From the NCBI RefSeq assembly GCF_000321225.1, contig NW_004450459.1, forward strand, positions 3,252,100-3,316,099: 64,000 bases of DNA, written 5' to 3'. This DNA is from Odobenus rosmarus divergens. Its lineage: Eukaryota > Chordata > Mammalia > Carnivora > Odobenidae. Shown here in pieces: positions 44,026 through 54,929 of this stretch. Within the stretch, counting starts at the first letter, position 1; each line of letters begins with the position of its first letter. A model generated the notes under the pieces. It saw only the letters and a program-made list of their open reading frames with translations. It was not told the origin of the DNA and made no database searches. Made by a program: the position numbers and the translations under genes.

Positions 44026-44462
44026 AAATGAACTTTTGTGATGGTGGGGAGGGTATTCCAAAGGTGTAGAATCTCCTTCCAGCTCTGGGAGTGATACTGT
44101 GGCGTCTGCCTTTCTGTGTTTGGTGCTATACTGTTTTTTGTAAAAGTGATGATTTCTAGCCAGTTTGAAGCCACCCAATAGCAGTTGTGGACATACAGAA
44201 AATAGCACTCATGTAGTGAGACTGCAGTGGGCCAAAAAGAAAATTAAAGGCCTTATAATTTTATAACCAAAATAAATCTCCCTCAAATGTTAAATTGTGG
44301 GCATCTCTTGGTGTCTTATTACTGAGTGATTATTAACCCATTAACGTTGTACTTCATTCAGTGTGGTAGCACGCGGATACATTTTTCTTTTCAACCAAAC
44401 TGTTAGATTGTATGTTATCTATAGCACTTGGAGTGCATAGATAATTAATCCCATGGGGAGGA
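44026..44462. other. Unique DNA, nothing recognised
   Basis: No family or exon seen. Confidence 0.45.
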
Positions 44463-44479
44463 AAGAAAGGTCATTTTTA

Positions 44480-44656
44480 TTTTTTTTTAAGATTTTATTT
44501 ATTTATTTGACAGACAATGAGCACAAGCAGGGGGAGCAGCAGAGGGAGAGAGAGAGAAGCAGGCTTCCTGCTGAGCAGGGAACCCGAGGAGGGTCTCGAA
44601 CCCAGGACCCTGAGCCGAAGGCAGATGCCCCACTGACTGAGCCACTCAGGCACCCC
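44480..44656 (-). mobile_element. CAN-SINE with B-box deletion
   Basis: The complement of GGGGTGCCTGAGTGGCTCAG ends at 44656. A 13-bp piece equivalent to GGGATCATGACCT is missing between CAGGACCCT and GAGCCGAAGG, next to the second promoter box. Target duplication AAGAAAGGTCATTTTTA (44463-44479) and AAGAAAAGGCATTTTTA (44657-44673), two mismatches in 17. Confidence 0.95.
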
Positions 44657-44674
44657 AAGAAAAGGCATTTTTAA

Positions 44675-46010
44675 AAGATTTGGGGGGTGTTTATTTTAAA
44701 AAGATCTTTTTTCTAGTTCTTTGAGATTTTTCTGAAAAAGGAGGTACTTAATCCCAAAATTATAGTGAAAAACAAAACAATGCTAACTTCACCGAAGGAG
44801 AAGAGATAAAATTGGTTTAAGAAGAAATATATGGTGTAACTCTCACTTATTCCTCAGATAAAGTAATGCACCTAGTGCTGCTTATATATGGGCCCCGCAA
44901 TGACAAAAGAAAATAATCATTTTACTACAGTGGATCTTTGTATGCAGAATTCAAGGGCAGGACCTATTCCTATCTTTAAAGGGGGAAAAAGTATATCTAA
45001 TTTATATATCTACTTATCTCCTTAGAAGAATGTCTAGTGTAATGCTGGCAAGCCTTTGCATAGCATATTAATAACTTGAGAGTCAGGATCTGTCAAGAGG
45101 TCTGAGGGTCATATTAGTTTTTCTATAACTTTTTTCTCACCTCTTTTGAATTATGGACATGGGAGCCATGTTTTAAACTACTTGGTGGGCCTGTCACCGT
45201 TCATGGTAGCATTTTCAGTATGTGCCTTGAACCGAATATGTGTATATGACCGCTGCAACCAAGTGGCCTGTAAGATATTATTCGTTTCTTTACCCAAAAT
45301 CTGCTAGGATATGACATTTTGAAATTTTACAGTATAAAATACAAACTTCCCCAAAATATTAATTGAAACTCAATGGGAAGCGATGTAGCATATAAGAAGC
45401 ATGGTGTACGGCTTTGAATTGCAGTCTTAATAAATCTCACTATGTGAAAATGATGACTCTTGTATTTTGCCTGCATTAAAATCGTTTTAGAAGGTAATTG
45501 GTTTAGCTTATTGTAATACTGCCTGATAATATTTCTTTTGTTTTTCAAGCAAAGAATAAGGTATCATTAAATTATTGTTGCATGGGGAAGTCATGTATTA
45601 TAAATATTAGTGAGTACAGAATATAGAACAGACTTGCGAAAAATAAATACACTTCTTCACACAGGAGACTCACTACAGGTTTCACCGGATTATTTAACTC
45701 ATTCAAATATATTTCTACTTCATAGACTAGAATTACTTCATAACTCATTTTATTTATATTTGTTATTTTTAATTTACTAATTGGAAAATATATACAAATA
45801 CATAAAGCATTAAAGGGCCTATTTTGGAAAAGTAGCATGATTCTACCTAAGTAATAAATGAGATGTGTTGTTATTGTTTTGAACATTTGAAAAACAGAGT
45901 ATATCAAAGCTTTTTTGTTGTTTCACCTAAAGAGAGAGAATGCCTAGAATTTTATAATTTCAACGTAATTTTTTGAACATTAGAATTTCTATAACCAGAA
46001 AAATTAAACC
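44675..46010. other. Unique AT-rich DNA, nothing recognised
   Basis: The minus frame of 111 codons at 45572-45907 is rich in I, Y and F and shows no domain. Confidence 0.45.
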
Positions 46011-46034
46011 ATTTTTAAAACTGAAGGATTCTCA

Positions 46035-46239
46035 GGGCACCTGCATGGCTCAGTCGTTAAGTGTCTGCCTTCAGCTCAAGTCATGATCCCAGAGTCCCAG
46101 GGTTGAACCCCACATCGGGCTCCCTGCTCAGCGAGGAGCCTGCTTCTCCCTCTCCCACTCCCCCTGCTTGTGCTCTTCCGCTATCTCTCTCTCTCAGATA
46201 AATAAAGCCTTTTTTAAAAAACCTAAATAAAAATAAACA
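46035..46239 (+). mobile_element. CAN-SINE
   Basis: Starts GGGCACCTGCATGGCTCAG. Has CCCAGAGTCCCAGGGTTGAA at the B-box zone and an impure A tail (TTTTTTAAAAAACCTAAATAAAAATAAAC). Target duplication AAAACTGAAGGATTCTCA (46017-46034) and AAAACTGAAGAATTCTCA (46240-46257), one mismatch in 18. Confidence 0.96.
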
Positions 46240-46624
46240 AAAACTGAAGAATTCTCATAAGTTATATATTAAGTATATAATATATAGAGAAATATATCGG
46301 TATAATGCATATATGTAATTGTGTCTCTTTTCCACTGATAGCTATTTTAATGACTTAGAATGCCAGTTCACTAAATTGAATATGTTTTGAACTGAGTAGA
46401 GTCATCCAACCAGCTGAACATTTTCCTTCTGCACAGGTTCAAAGAAAAAAATCAACAACCCTTTGCTTTTTTTCCGGGCTGAAGCGAATTGGCTGAAGTG
46501 GCCAGTTCTGAGGGACAGGGTGGTTCCTAAAGTCACAGCCCAGGAGTCTAAAGTTTCTCTGGCATCCAGCTTAATGTCATGCCTACTGTTGTACCCAGTC
46601 TTTAATAATTCTAGCATGTGCTAT

Positions 46625-46644
46625 TAAGTAGCATGTGCTACTTA
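46625..46644. repeat. 20-bp palindrome beside a related 12-mer
   Basis: TAAGTAGCA-TG-TGCTACTTA is a perfect 9-bp-arm palindrome. The 12-mer TAGCATGTGCTA occurs inside it (46629-46640) and also at 46612-46623. Each copy holds a CATGTG E-box hexamer. Confidence 0.85.
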
Positions 46645-46649
46645 TCCTG

Positions 46650-47405
46650 ATATTTCACCACATTACCCAGCTGTAAGTTGGGGGCCAAATGCCTTGTGAG
46701 CTGTTGGCAAAGTCTCAATTAGCTGAGCACAGGCAGCATGTAAATATGTTGGAAGAGACAATGGATGCATTGATGGATGCCTCCCCAGCAAGGAAAATCA
46801 GAAGCTGTCCTTGAGCCCGACAAGTGAAAGGAATGGAAAGCAGGACAGACTGCTCTGAGCTGGGAAGCAGAGGTGGTCTAACTGTAGCAAGGAGTGGTGG
46901 GTAACAATCCTAGAGGTAGTTTAGTGGCTCTCTATTCTATAGAATCCTTGTACATAAATCTAAGCAACTTACCAGCTAGAGATGCTTGGGAAGGCAAAGG
47001 AATAAAAGTCACCATACTTTTACTGCAACCTGGGTAAAATTCTGAGGACTGATCAAAGACTACTCTCTGGCATCTGCTATAATAAAATGATTATGTGTGT
47101 AAGTACCATACTCTGTTTGTCTGTCAGGATGTGGAATGTGTGTGTTGGGTTTTATGAAATTGGGTGGACTTTAAGACTGAATAAATATTTGGTACATGCA
47201 GATTTTAGAGCTAATTTATTTGTAACAAATCACACTGTCAATGCCTCGATCAAGAACAAGGGGGAAATGTCCAAAAGGCTGTTAACGTAAACACGTAAAG
47301 CATGTGCAAGGTATAGTAAGCTTTAAGGGAGCTGGACATTTCAGTTGATAAGACAGGAATGATGACAGAAGCCAAATAAACTTAAGGCAAAAAGTTCAAG
47401 TACCA
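46650..47405. other. Unique DNA, nothing recognised
   Basis: No repeat family, exon or RNA gene seen. Confidence 0.45.
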
Positions 47406-47425
47406 ATTAAGATAGACCCTATTAG

Positions 47426-47625
47426 GGTGCCTGGGTGGCTCAGTTGGTTAAGCGACTGCCTTTCGCTCAGGTCATGATCCTGGAGTCCCAGGATCGAGTC
47501 CCACATCGGGCTTCCTGCTCAGCAGGGAGTCTGCTTCTCCCTCTGACCCTCTTCCCTCTCGTGCTTTCTATCTCTCATTCTCTCTCTCTCTCAAATAAAT
47601 AAATAAAATCTTAAAAAAAAAAAAT
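47426..47625 (+). mobile_element. CAN-SINE, AGTCCC/CTCTGACCC subtype
   Basis: Starts GGTGCCTGGGTGGCTCAG. Shares AAGCGACTGCC, GATCCTGGAGTCCCAGGATC and CTCTGACCCTCTTCCCTCTC with the copy at 16245. Exact 15-bp target duplication GATAGACCCTATTAG at 47411-47425 and 47626-47640. Confidence 0.97.
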
Positions 47626-47640
47626 GATAGACCCTATTAG

Positions 47641-48190
47641 AAACTATTTGTCAGCTATTAAGTGACTCTGTGGACATGGAAAGTCTATTTGCTACAGAGA
47701 TTTGTTCATGGTTTTAACTATATTTAAGTAAGAATTCTAAACATTTTCAGATTTCAGCTCAACAGAACTGTTAGTGGTTAGGAGAAAAAAATTGCTATCA
47801 TTTAATTTAATAGATTGTCTAGGCCTTTGATTTTTTTATTTCTACAGTTTTTGTTTTCTTTCTGCTTTAAGATTCAGTTACTTTATCTATAGTAATTATT
47901 TTATGTGGGAAATTCTAAATGCAGTCTTTCTTAATTATTTACCCTAATGAATGGAAGCAATGTCATCAATAACTGGACACCCAGTAACTGGATAAAAATG
48001 GTCTAAAAATATTTTATTTTTGATACATACTGTGTTACACTTAGAAAATTTGCCTGATTTTTTGTACACATATATTGCATATCTAGAACAAAAGTTTTGT
48101 TTGCATACTGTATTTTGTCTCCATCTCTCTTTCTCTCTCTCCATATATATACATATATTTAGTTGGCCATGACAATTGTAAAAAAAAAAA
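47641..48190. other. Unique AT-rich DNA
   Basis: A CTCTCTTTCTCTCTCTCCATATATATACATATAT-like simple stretch lies at about 48123-48160. No exon; the 124-codon minus frame at 47944-48318 spans simple and MIR sequence. Confidence 0.5.
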
Positions 48191-48194
48191 AAAT

Positions 48195-48410
48195 GTTGAT
48201 CCTGACAGTTAAGCCCTGGACTCGAACCAGATATCCCAACTTTCAATACAACTCCTTGCCTTGCCACACACATGGTCTTGATGAAGGCATTTACTTCACT
48301 GAGTCTCAGTTTCCCCATTTACAGAAATGAAGTGAAAAATGTCTGTCTTATTGATCTTGCCATGGGGAGCAAATGAAATAAGGTATGTTACTCTACTTTG
48401 ATAAATATAT
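48195..48410 (+). mobile_element. MIR SINE relic
   Basis: Plus core: AAGCCCTGGACTCGAACCAG, TTACTTCACTGAGTCTCAGT, TTCCCCATTTACAGAAATG, GGAGCAAATGAAATAAGG. Confidence 0.75.
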
Positions 48411-48664
48411 GAATTAAAACTCAACGGATTCCATTTTAAATAAAATCCTAAAACAGAACAGAAAAGAAAATAGAGTTTGTTTGAAGGGAATAAGGTGTAT
48501 CTAATCTCCTTTTTCCTTGTTTCATGGAATTCTTTTATTTCTTGGTCAGGAAAATAGAAAAAATAATACTGTCTATAAGCTTAAAGACATTTGACAGAAA
48601 CCCTTTGACTTCTTATGAACAAGTTTTATAAATACAGAGTGGATTCAAGAGAAAAGAAATATAA

Positions 48665-48765
48665 TTAAAATTTGCTGAGCATCTTTATCTGTCGTAGTCA
48701 CGATGCTTGGCATTCGCATATGTCATCTTACTTAGTCCTCTCTAACTTGTGACCAGCCTCTGAGG
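48665..48765 (-). mobile_element. MIR SINE fragment
   Basis: Complement of the MIR 3' part: TTTGCTGAGCATCTTTATC, GATGCTTGGCATTCGC, CATCTTACTTAGTCCTCTC. Confidence 0.55.
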
Positions 48766-48767
48766 AG

Positions 48768-49035
48768 CAGTAGAACATGGGTGGATGAAAGTACATGCTC
48801 TGGAACTAGAATAACTGGTTTAAATTCCAGCTTCTTCACTGTCAAGCTCCGTGACCTCAAATAAGTCATTTAACCCGTGTGCCTTCGTTTTCTCACCTGA
48901 GGCACACTGAGGGTATAAATAAAATAGATTATACCTTTACGCGGTTATCTTGAAGATTAAGTGAAGAAATACCTGTAACACCCCTTAGAGTACTTCTTGG
49001 CACATGGTTAGCAGTCAATAAATAATGTTTACTGA
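48768..49035 (+). mobile_element. MIR SINE relic, nearly full length
   Basis: From AGTAGAACATGGGTGGATG through GCTCTGGAACTAGAATAAC, AATAAGTCATTTAACCCGTG, GTTTTCTCACCTGAGGC, GGTTATCTTGAAGATTAAGT to TTGGCACATGGTTAGCAGTC and AATAAATAATG. All MIR zones are present in order. Confidence 0.9.
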
Positions 49036-49039
49036 CATT

Positions 49040-50220
49040 TTTGTAGAGCAGCATCTCATTAAGACATTTGCCCAAGTTCCCACAGAAACTGAAAAATGGA
49101 GCATTGATTCAGGTCTCTCTGAATAACACTCACTGACTGGCCTTTATGGCTCCAACACTTGATTCTTTAAACACCTCCATCCTGACCTGTGTGAACTTGG
49201 ACTTTACTGAAGGTGTAGGTGAAGGAGCAGGTTTATATCAGAGCATTGGAACCAACTAAGAATGCAGTGTTTGATATTTCTGGGCTAAAAATTACTTCAG
49301 CCTCCCCACCACTGGAAACTTCTCACCAGACATGATTTTATGCAATCCTGGCCTTCTGCCATATTCTCTAATATTTCTTGTTTTCTCTCTCCTCTACTGT
49401 CACTGTGCCCCCTGTCTTCTCTGATATCCCTCACCTTTACCTTCCTGATCATTTCTTATGTGGAGTGGTTTTGCTTCTACCTTGTTTACCTATCCCTTTT
49501 CAAGCCTATTTTCAGGACTTTATCTGCCATTTTGAAACAGTTGTCTAAATCTTTATTTATATAAAAACAAAAACAGTTTCTCAGATTAGAGAAACTTTGA
49601 TACCAACTGTTGGATATCTTCCCAGCTATTCATCTGACCATTTTGCTTCCCTTCTTTAAAAACCTGGAATATTTTTGTTACATCCAGAATAAAATTTTAG
49701 GTCCTTTGCAGAATATTAAAGATGCTTGGTAATCTGCACCTTAGCTATTTTTCTACTACAACCTTCATTAGCATTAAAAATAAAAGTGAAAAATAAAGAA
49801 AAGTCAAGACAAAATTTTTAAAAACAACCCATAGTATCCACTACCCAAAGATAAACCATGTTACTCTTTCAGTGTCTGGCCTTAGAATTACATCTTATGT
49901 ATATAGATACATGTAATTTTATTTTATAAAAATTTAAACTTTATATACTTTCTTATAACCTATTCTTAAGAAATGAACAATAAATTATTTTCTAATGCCA
50001 ATAAATATTCATCTATAATATTCTTAAGGGCTGAAAAGAATGTTGATAGAGACTCCCAACATTAATTTTACTAATCTATATAAGTAGATAAGTTTTTCAC
50101 AAGTTTTTGATACTGTAAGCAAGAATGTTATATATATTCTTAGAGCCAAATCATTGCATATCTCTTTATAGTTTTTAGTATGAATTTACAAATGTAGAGT
50201 TGGTAGGTCAGGATATAGCT
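49040..50220. other. Unique DNA, weakly repeat-like
   Basis: 49790-49920 (CAACCCATAGTATCCACTAC and following) resembles an ancient LINE-derived 3' sequence like that at 31960; not assigned. No exon. Confidence 0.4.
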
Positions 50221-50237
50221 GTAAAAACTGTGTTGCA

Positions 50238-50751
50238 TTTTCTCTTCCTACTATCTTTTTTTTTTTTAACATATAATATAATGTATTATTTGTTTCAGAG
50301 GTACAGGTCTGTGATTCATCGGTCTTACACAATTCACAGCACTCACCATAGCACAGACCTTCCCCAATATCCATCACCCAGCCACCCCATCCCTCCCACC
50401 CCCCACCACTCCAGCAACCCTCAGTTTGTTTCCTGAGATTAAGAGTCTCTTATGGTTTGTCTCCCTCGGAAAAAGGAAGGGGGGGAAATGGGGGGGGGAA
50501 ATCGGAGGGGGAGAACGAGCCATGAGAGACTATGGACTCTGAGAAACAAACTGAGGGTTCTAGAGGGAGGGGGGTGGGGGGATGGGTTAGCCTGGTGATG
50601 GGTATTAAAGAGGGCATGTTCTGCATGGAGCACTGGGTGTTATACGCAAACAATGAATCATAGAACACTACATCAAATACTAATGATGTAATGTATGGTG
50701 ACTAACATAACATAATAAAATAAAATTAAAAAACAAAAACAAAACAACAAC
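50238..50751 (+). mobile_element. Carnivore L1 3' end with 5' inversion
   Basis: Two halves in opposite orientation. 50238-50466 is the complement of L1 3' UTR: TTTAACATATAATATAATG, TTCAGAGGTACAGGTCTGTG, CCCAATATCCATCACCCAG, GATTAAGAGTCTCTTATGG. 50467-50751 is direct: CCATGAGAGACTATGGACTC, GCCTGGTGATGGGTATTAAA, GGAGCACTGGGTGTTATACG and an impure A-rich tail. The inverted half starts with the complement of GATAGTAGGAAGAGAAA, the bases just upstream of where the direct half begins, so both came from one transcript by twin priming. Target duplication ACTGTGTTGCA is exact at 50227-50237 and 50752-50762. Confidence 0.93.
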
Positions 50752-50983
50752 ACTGTGTTGCACTTAGTCCTTGTAGGGTATATAGGGTAGGGCTGTATGT
50801 TATCAAATTATAAATATTTGTCACATTTTTGGTGAAAATTCTATCTCATGGCTATACCCAATGTTGCATAACTTTTTCCTAGTGCCTAGCACATTTAGGT
50901 ATTTATTCATATATATTTCAATATTTCATTTTAAGCTGAGGAAACATGTTCTTTTATATAGCACTTAAGAAATCCAGTGATCA

Positions 50984-51080
50984 GTGTTCGCTTCAGCAAC
51001 ACATATACTAAAATTGAAACTGCAGAGATTAGCATGGCCCCTGCACAAGGATGACACGCAAATTTGTGAAGTGTCCCACA
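50984..51080 (+). pseudogene. RNU6: U6 snRNA retropseudogene
   Basis: Starts GTGTTCGCTTCAGCAACAC, then ATATACTAAAATTG, GATTAGCATGGCCCCTGCAC, AAGGATGACACGCAAATTTG and GTGAAGTGTCCCACA. This is U6, the pol III spliceosomal RNA of about 107 nt. About five bases are missing in the ACAGAGA-box zone (AAACTGCAGAGATTAG for the region GGAACGATACAGAGAAGATTAG). Several CpGs have become TG or CA. Target duplication AAGAAATCCAGT / AAGAAATCCAAT lies before the gene (about 50967-50978) and after the purine tail (about 51139-51150). A TTATATA at 50954-50960 sits at the right distance for a U6 TATA box, but it is target DNA and no proximal element is visible. It is a retrocopy, not a functional gene. Confidence 0.95.
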
Positions 51081-51140
51081 GAAAGGAAGAAAGAAAGAAA
51101 GAAAGAACGAACGGAGGGAGGGAAGAAAGGAAGGAAAAAA
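51081..51140 (+). repeat. Purine (GAAA)n/(GGAA)n tract
   Basis: A-tail of the U6 retrocopy expanded into GAAAGAAAGAAAGAAAG, GGAGGGAGG and GGAAGG units. Confidence 0.9.
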
Positions 51141-51154
51141 GAAATCCAATTAGC

Positions 51155-52250
51155 ATATTCTTGAGAGAACAATTTATAGTTGACCACAACTAAATACAGA
51201 CATCAGAAAATAAAAACCACTTTTGTCTAAAAGTCTGTCTTTGTGAGTCTCAAAAATAATTAGATTTTGATATGTATATTTATGTTTAATAATAAGTTAA
51301 AAATAGAATTTTTTAATGTTACACTTTGTCTTCATGCTGAAATTAATTTTAGAAAGACTAGGTAAAGAAATACTAAGAAACAGCATTCTCATTAGCAGTC
51401 ATAATCAAAAGGTCTTGGTCACTGATGTTAATTACAGATTAAGAGTTGGTGACGGTCACACAATCATTAGGTGCTGATCCATTCAGTGGCTGGAGTTATA
51501 ACTGGAAATAATATTCTGTGGATCCTTAGAGAGCCAGTATTTTATCAGATAGAAGTATATTATATGGCTGGGTAGAAGATAGTACTTTGGGCCTTGCAAA
51601 TGATCTCATGCTGACCTCCCTGGGATGCCTAGAGTACTGGGACTAGTTGGTAAGACTAGGTGATCCACAGCCCATGGTGGTCTGTTTGCCCTCCAGGGAG
51701 GAAGCTCTGAAATAGTGTATCTGTCTGAGAGAGTTGGTATGTTAGAAGTTGTGATTGTGACCACTGTTAGGAAGGTCTGGAGCAATCAGTTGTGTTTAGA
51801 GTGTGTGTTTAGAGTAGTCACTGTATTGGTGTTCAGACCCATCCTCCTTCTGAGCATCAGTGTCCAGAGTAGCCTGTGTGTTATTATGGCCAATGCATCA
51901 GTCTCAGTTAATGTGCATGAGTGCTCAGTATATCCCAGCCATCAAGTTGGGAGAACTCTCCGAAAAGTCTTTTCTTTATTCCCAAACCACCTTCTAAATT
52001 TATATGAAGACTAATTTCCAGTTAGGAATGCAGCTGTTATCCAGGGGAGGATACTAGAAGTGGGCTCATATCCCCTTTCCTGTTTTTAGTATGGGGGCAG
52101 GAAGTGGGGTTCCACCCAGAACTCATACTGGGCTAAATAAGAGTCCTGAAAATGGCATGAATGCATAATATGTCCTAAGCACTTGCTAGGTACTAGGGAT
52201 TTCAAGGGAACCAGATAGAAATGGGGTCTGTGCATTCAAGGACATGACAC
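51155..52250. other. Unique DNA, nothing recognised
   Basis: The 99-codon frame at 51715-52014 is V, S and L rich, with TGTG-rich DNA behind it, and lacks a domain. Confidence 0.45.
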
Positions 52251-52265
52251 TCTACCTTCTTTCTA

Positions 52266-52459
52266 TTTATTTTTATTTTTTTATTGTTATGTGAATCACC
52301 ATACATTACATCATTAGTTTTTGATGTAGTGTTCCATGATTCATTGTTTGTGCATAACACCCAGTGCTCCACGCAGAACATGCCCTCTTTAATACCCATC
52401 ACCAGGCTAACCCATCCCCCCACCCTCCTCCCCTCTAGAAACCTCAGTTTGTTTTTCTT
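52266..52459 (-). mobile_element. Carnivore L1, 5'-truncated 3' UTR copy
   Basis: The complement of the L1 3' end: TATTTTTTTATTGTTATGTG (tail and AACATAAC zone), CACCATACATTACATCATTA, ATAACACCCAGTGCTCCACG, TTTAATACCCATCACCAGGC. Target duplication CCTTCTTTCTA is exact over 11 bp at 52255-52265 and 52460-52470. It stops shortly after the CTCTAGAAACCTCAGTTTG part. Confidence 0.94.
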
Positions 52460-52544
52460 CCTTCTTTCTAAAACACTCTTTCCTCCCTCACCTAAATAAA
52501 CTTGTTTACAAATGACTCTTTACCTGTATTTACTCCCCCACAAA

Positions 52545-52785
52545 AATGAAAGCTTGGTGAAGGCAGAATTCATCTGCTGAATTCCCAGGCCATGCCAAAG
52601 AGCTTGGCATAGAGTTTGTGTTCAGTATATTTCAGTTGACCGTGTTGTAATAAATATGAAGGTTGGCTGGGTTAGAATAGGAGCCACTTGAGGGGGCACT
52701 CATTGTACCTTGTTCAGTTTTATATCTCTGAAATCTAGCACATCTCTGGCACGTAGTAAATATTCAGTATTTTTTCACAGAGTTG
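52545..52785 (+). mobile_element. L2 LINE 3'-end relics (two pieces)
   Basis: AAAGCTTGGTGAAGGCAGAA with CCAAAGAGCTTGGCATAGAG (52545-52640), and GGAGCCACTTGAGGGGGCAC with ATCTCTGGCACGTAGTAAAT (52680-52785), each match the L2 terminal motif 'GAGCTCCTTGAGGGCAGGGAC ... CTGGCACATAGTAGG'. The second could be a separate copy. Confidence 0.6.
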
Positions 52786-52789
52786 AATT

Positions 52790-53290
52790 AAGTTTAATCA
52801 GATCAAGTTAATTGTTCAGAATACATTGACTCAGATATACCAGTAACTTGAAATCAAGTTTCATAAAAAATTATTGCAAGAATTGGAAATGTTTCATATG
52901 GAAAAGACAAGACTTGGGAAGGACATGTGCTTGTCTTCAAATATAGGAGAGACTGATAGAGAAGAGAGACACTGGGCTTGTTGTGTCTGTCCCAAAATAA
53001 AATAGACTGTAGCACTGAATTAGGGAGAACTATCAGATTTAGTACATTACTGACAAGAGCAATGTGTTGCCTATCACTGGAGATGCCCAAGCAAAGTCTA
53101 GGGATGCGGTAGACAAAATTTAACACTGATATGGATAGTCGATATAAGTGCCTGACAACTGAGATTCCATGGTTTTTCTAGAGAAGTACAAACTAAGATA
53201 TTTCTTCAGTCCTTTATGATTTTACAAGGGGTGTTCTGGAGGAAAATTATCTCTACCTTTCTCACAAGAAGGTTGTGCTTACACCTAATA
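52790..53290. other. Unique DNA, nothing recognised
   Basis: No family or exon seen; the 90-codon minus frame at 52854-53126 lacks a domain. Confidence 0.45.
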
Positions 53291-53294
53291 ATTG

Positions 53295-53515
53295 GATTGC
53301 TTTATACTTTACAAGTGGCTTGCATATAATCCTTGCAGAGATTCTTTGAATAGGTAGACCAAGTATTATTATTTCCATTTTACATGAAAGAAGACAGGTG
53401 TTATATGGATTAACTCATTTGTCCAAGGTCACACATGTGATAATTGATGTAAATAGAACTTGAGCCTAGGTCTCTGTGGCTTCTTCCTCAGAGCTGTCTA
53501 CTACATCATGCCACT
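53295..53515 (-). mobile_element. MIR SINE relic
   Basis: Complement: TTATTATTTCCATTTTACAT near 53366, GTCCAAGGTCACACATGTG, AACTTGAGCCTAGGTCTCTG, CTACTACATCATGCCAC. Confidence 0.85.
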
Positions 53516-53859
53516 TCTGTTATGACCGAGATGAGAGACGAAAAGTCAGAACCTCCTTCTTAAATACTAACACAGATCTCTTACAGAAGGACTCTGACAA
53601 GGCCTCTGTAATTTATAGTTAGCCCCTGATTTTAAGTGGCATGATCAAGAGCAGTGGACAAAGAGAAACAAGATCCGGTTAAGAACACAGGGCTCCGGTA
53701 CCCTATGTTGCTGTTTGCCTCACAGAATCTGACTGTTTTTCCTGGGAAGGAATTATAATGATGCTTTTATGTTCCCGGCCAGGAAATGTTTATAAATCAT
53801 AATGTACCATTTGCAAGTGATGTTACCTTATGAATATTAAAAGATTAGGAAATGACATT

Positions 53860-54180
53860 GGCTTTTGTTGAAAACCTTGAGTGACCCTGTAAGCAGACAC
53901 AATAAATGATTGCTTTTATTGCAGTGCCCTCTAAATATTATTAAAACTCTTTATAGTAGGCAATAAATAATGGCAAACGAATGCTTGATTTATAGCAATT
54001 ACAGTACAGATGAGTTGGATTCATGTGCTGCACTGTAATGAAGATAATAGCTCAAAACACACGAGAAACAGTCACTCAGGGAAATATGAGCTGATTTGCA
54101 TGATCCATGTCCCTTGAGTAACCTGTAATTGGCTATTATGAAATGGACTAAGAATGATTTGGTCTGCAAATAAGAGAAGT
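53860..54180. promoter_or_regulatory. Candidate conserved noncoding block
   Basis: No repeat family covers this stretch. It holds an octamer ATTTGCAT at 54094-54101 (a POU-domain site motif), TAATTG at 54126-54131, and several short TAAT cores. The sequence looks unique and free of simple repeats. Regulatory function is inference. Confidence 0.22.
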
Positions 54181-54599
54181 GGTACCAAATTACCATATAA
54201 TCTGTGTGGGTATCTTTTATTTTCAACACCAAACTATTTTTGTGGCTCATCGGATCTGTGCTCTTACATCTAACATGTGTGAGTGTTCAACAGCCGAGGA
54301 CCGTTCTTCTCTGATTCCTCTGAAAATGTTTTCTTTGACGATTACTATCACTTCAACTTTATTCATAGGAAACATACAAACTTGCTTTATTTTAGCTTCC
54401 TGAGGCACCACATTCTTTCCTTGTATCCCTTTTAAGAATAGATTTTGGGAGTGAGCCTGAAATAGCATCATGGAATTCTTAAACAAAGGGATTCAGAGCA
54501 TACATGTGACTTATTTTATTCAGCAAAGCACATTTAGTTAACTCATGTTAATATTTTAGATCTCAGGAAATTTCTAACAGTACTTGACTTTGACTTTCC

Positions 54600-54642
54600 C
54601 AGTTTTGGTTTTTGTTTTTGGTTTTGGTTTTTTTTTTTGTAA
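54600..54642 (+). repeat. T-rich (GTTTTT)n simple repeat
   Basis: GTTTTGGTTTTTGTTTTTGG followed by a T13 run. Confidence 0.85.
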
Positions 54643-54929
54643 TATTTGCCTAAGTCTCCCTTTGACTCCTCCCAATAGAAAACCTCACCAAAATGATGAT
54701 AATCCACATGAAACTTTTCTTTTTTTCATAGAATAAGCTGCCATTTTTGAAAGGCACTGAAGGGAGCTGTGCCAAAACAGTATTTCATGCCTAGACCGTC
54801 TGTCACGCTCCTGAAATCTCATTCTCATTATCACACAAATAACCCAAGGGATAGAGCTAGTCTCACTGGCAAGGGGGATCATCAATGTTTATCCTAAGCT
54901 GCTGTTACAGTGGCCATAATGGGAAAAGG

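Noticed and set aside
43828..44208. 126-codon minus-strand frame
   Set aside because: It crosses a MIR relic at 43855-44025 and shows no family signature or splice context.
47944..48318. 124-codon minus-strand frame
   Set aside because: It combines a MIR relic, an A13 run and a pyrimidine simple repeat.
50984..51080. Functional U6 gene
   Set aside because: Damaged ACAGAGA zone, CpG decay, target duplication and an A-rich tail all show a retrocopy.
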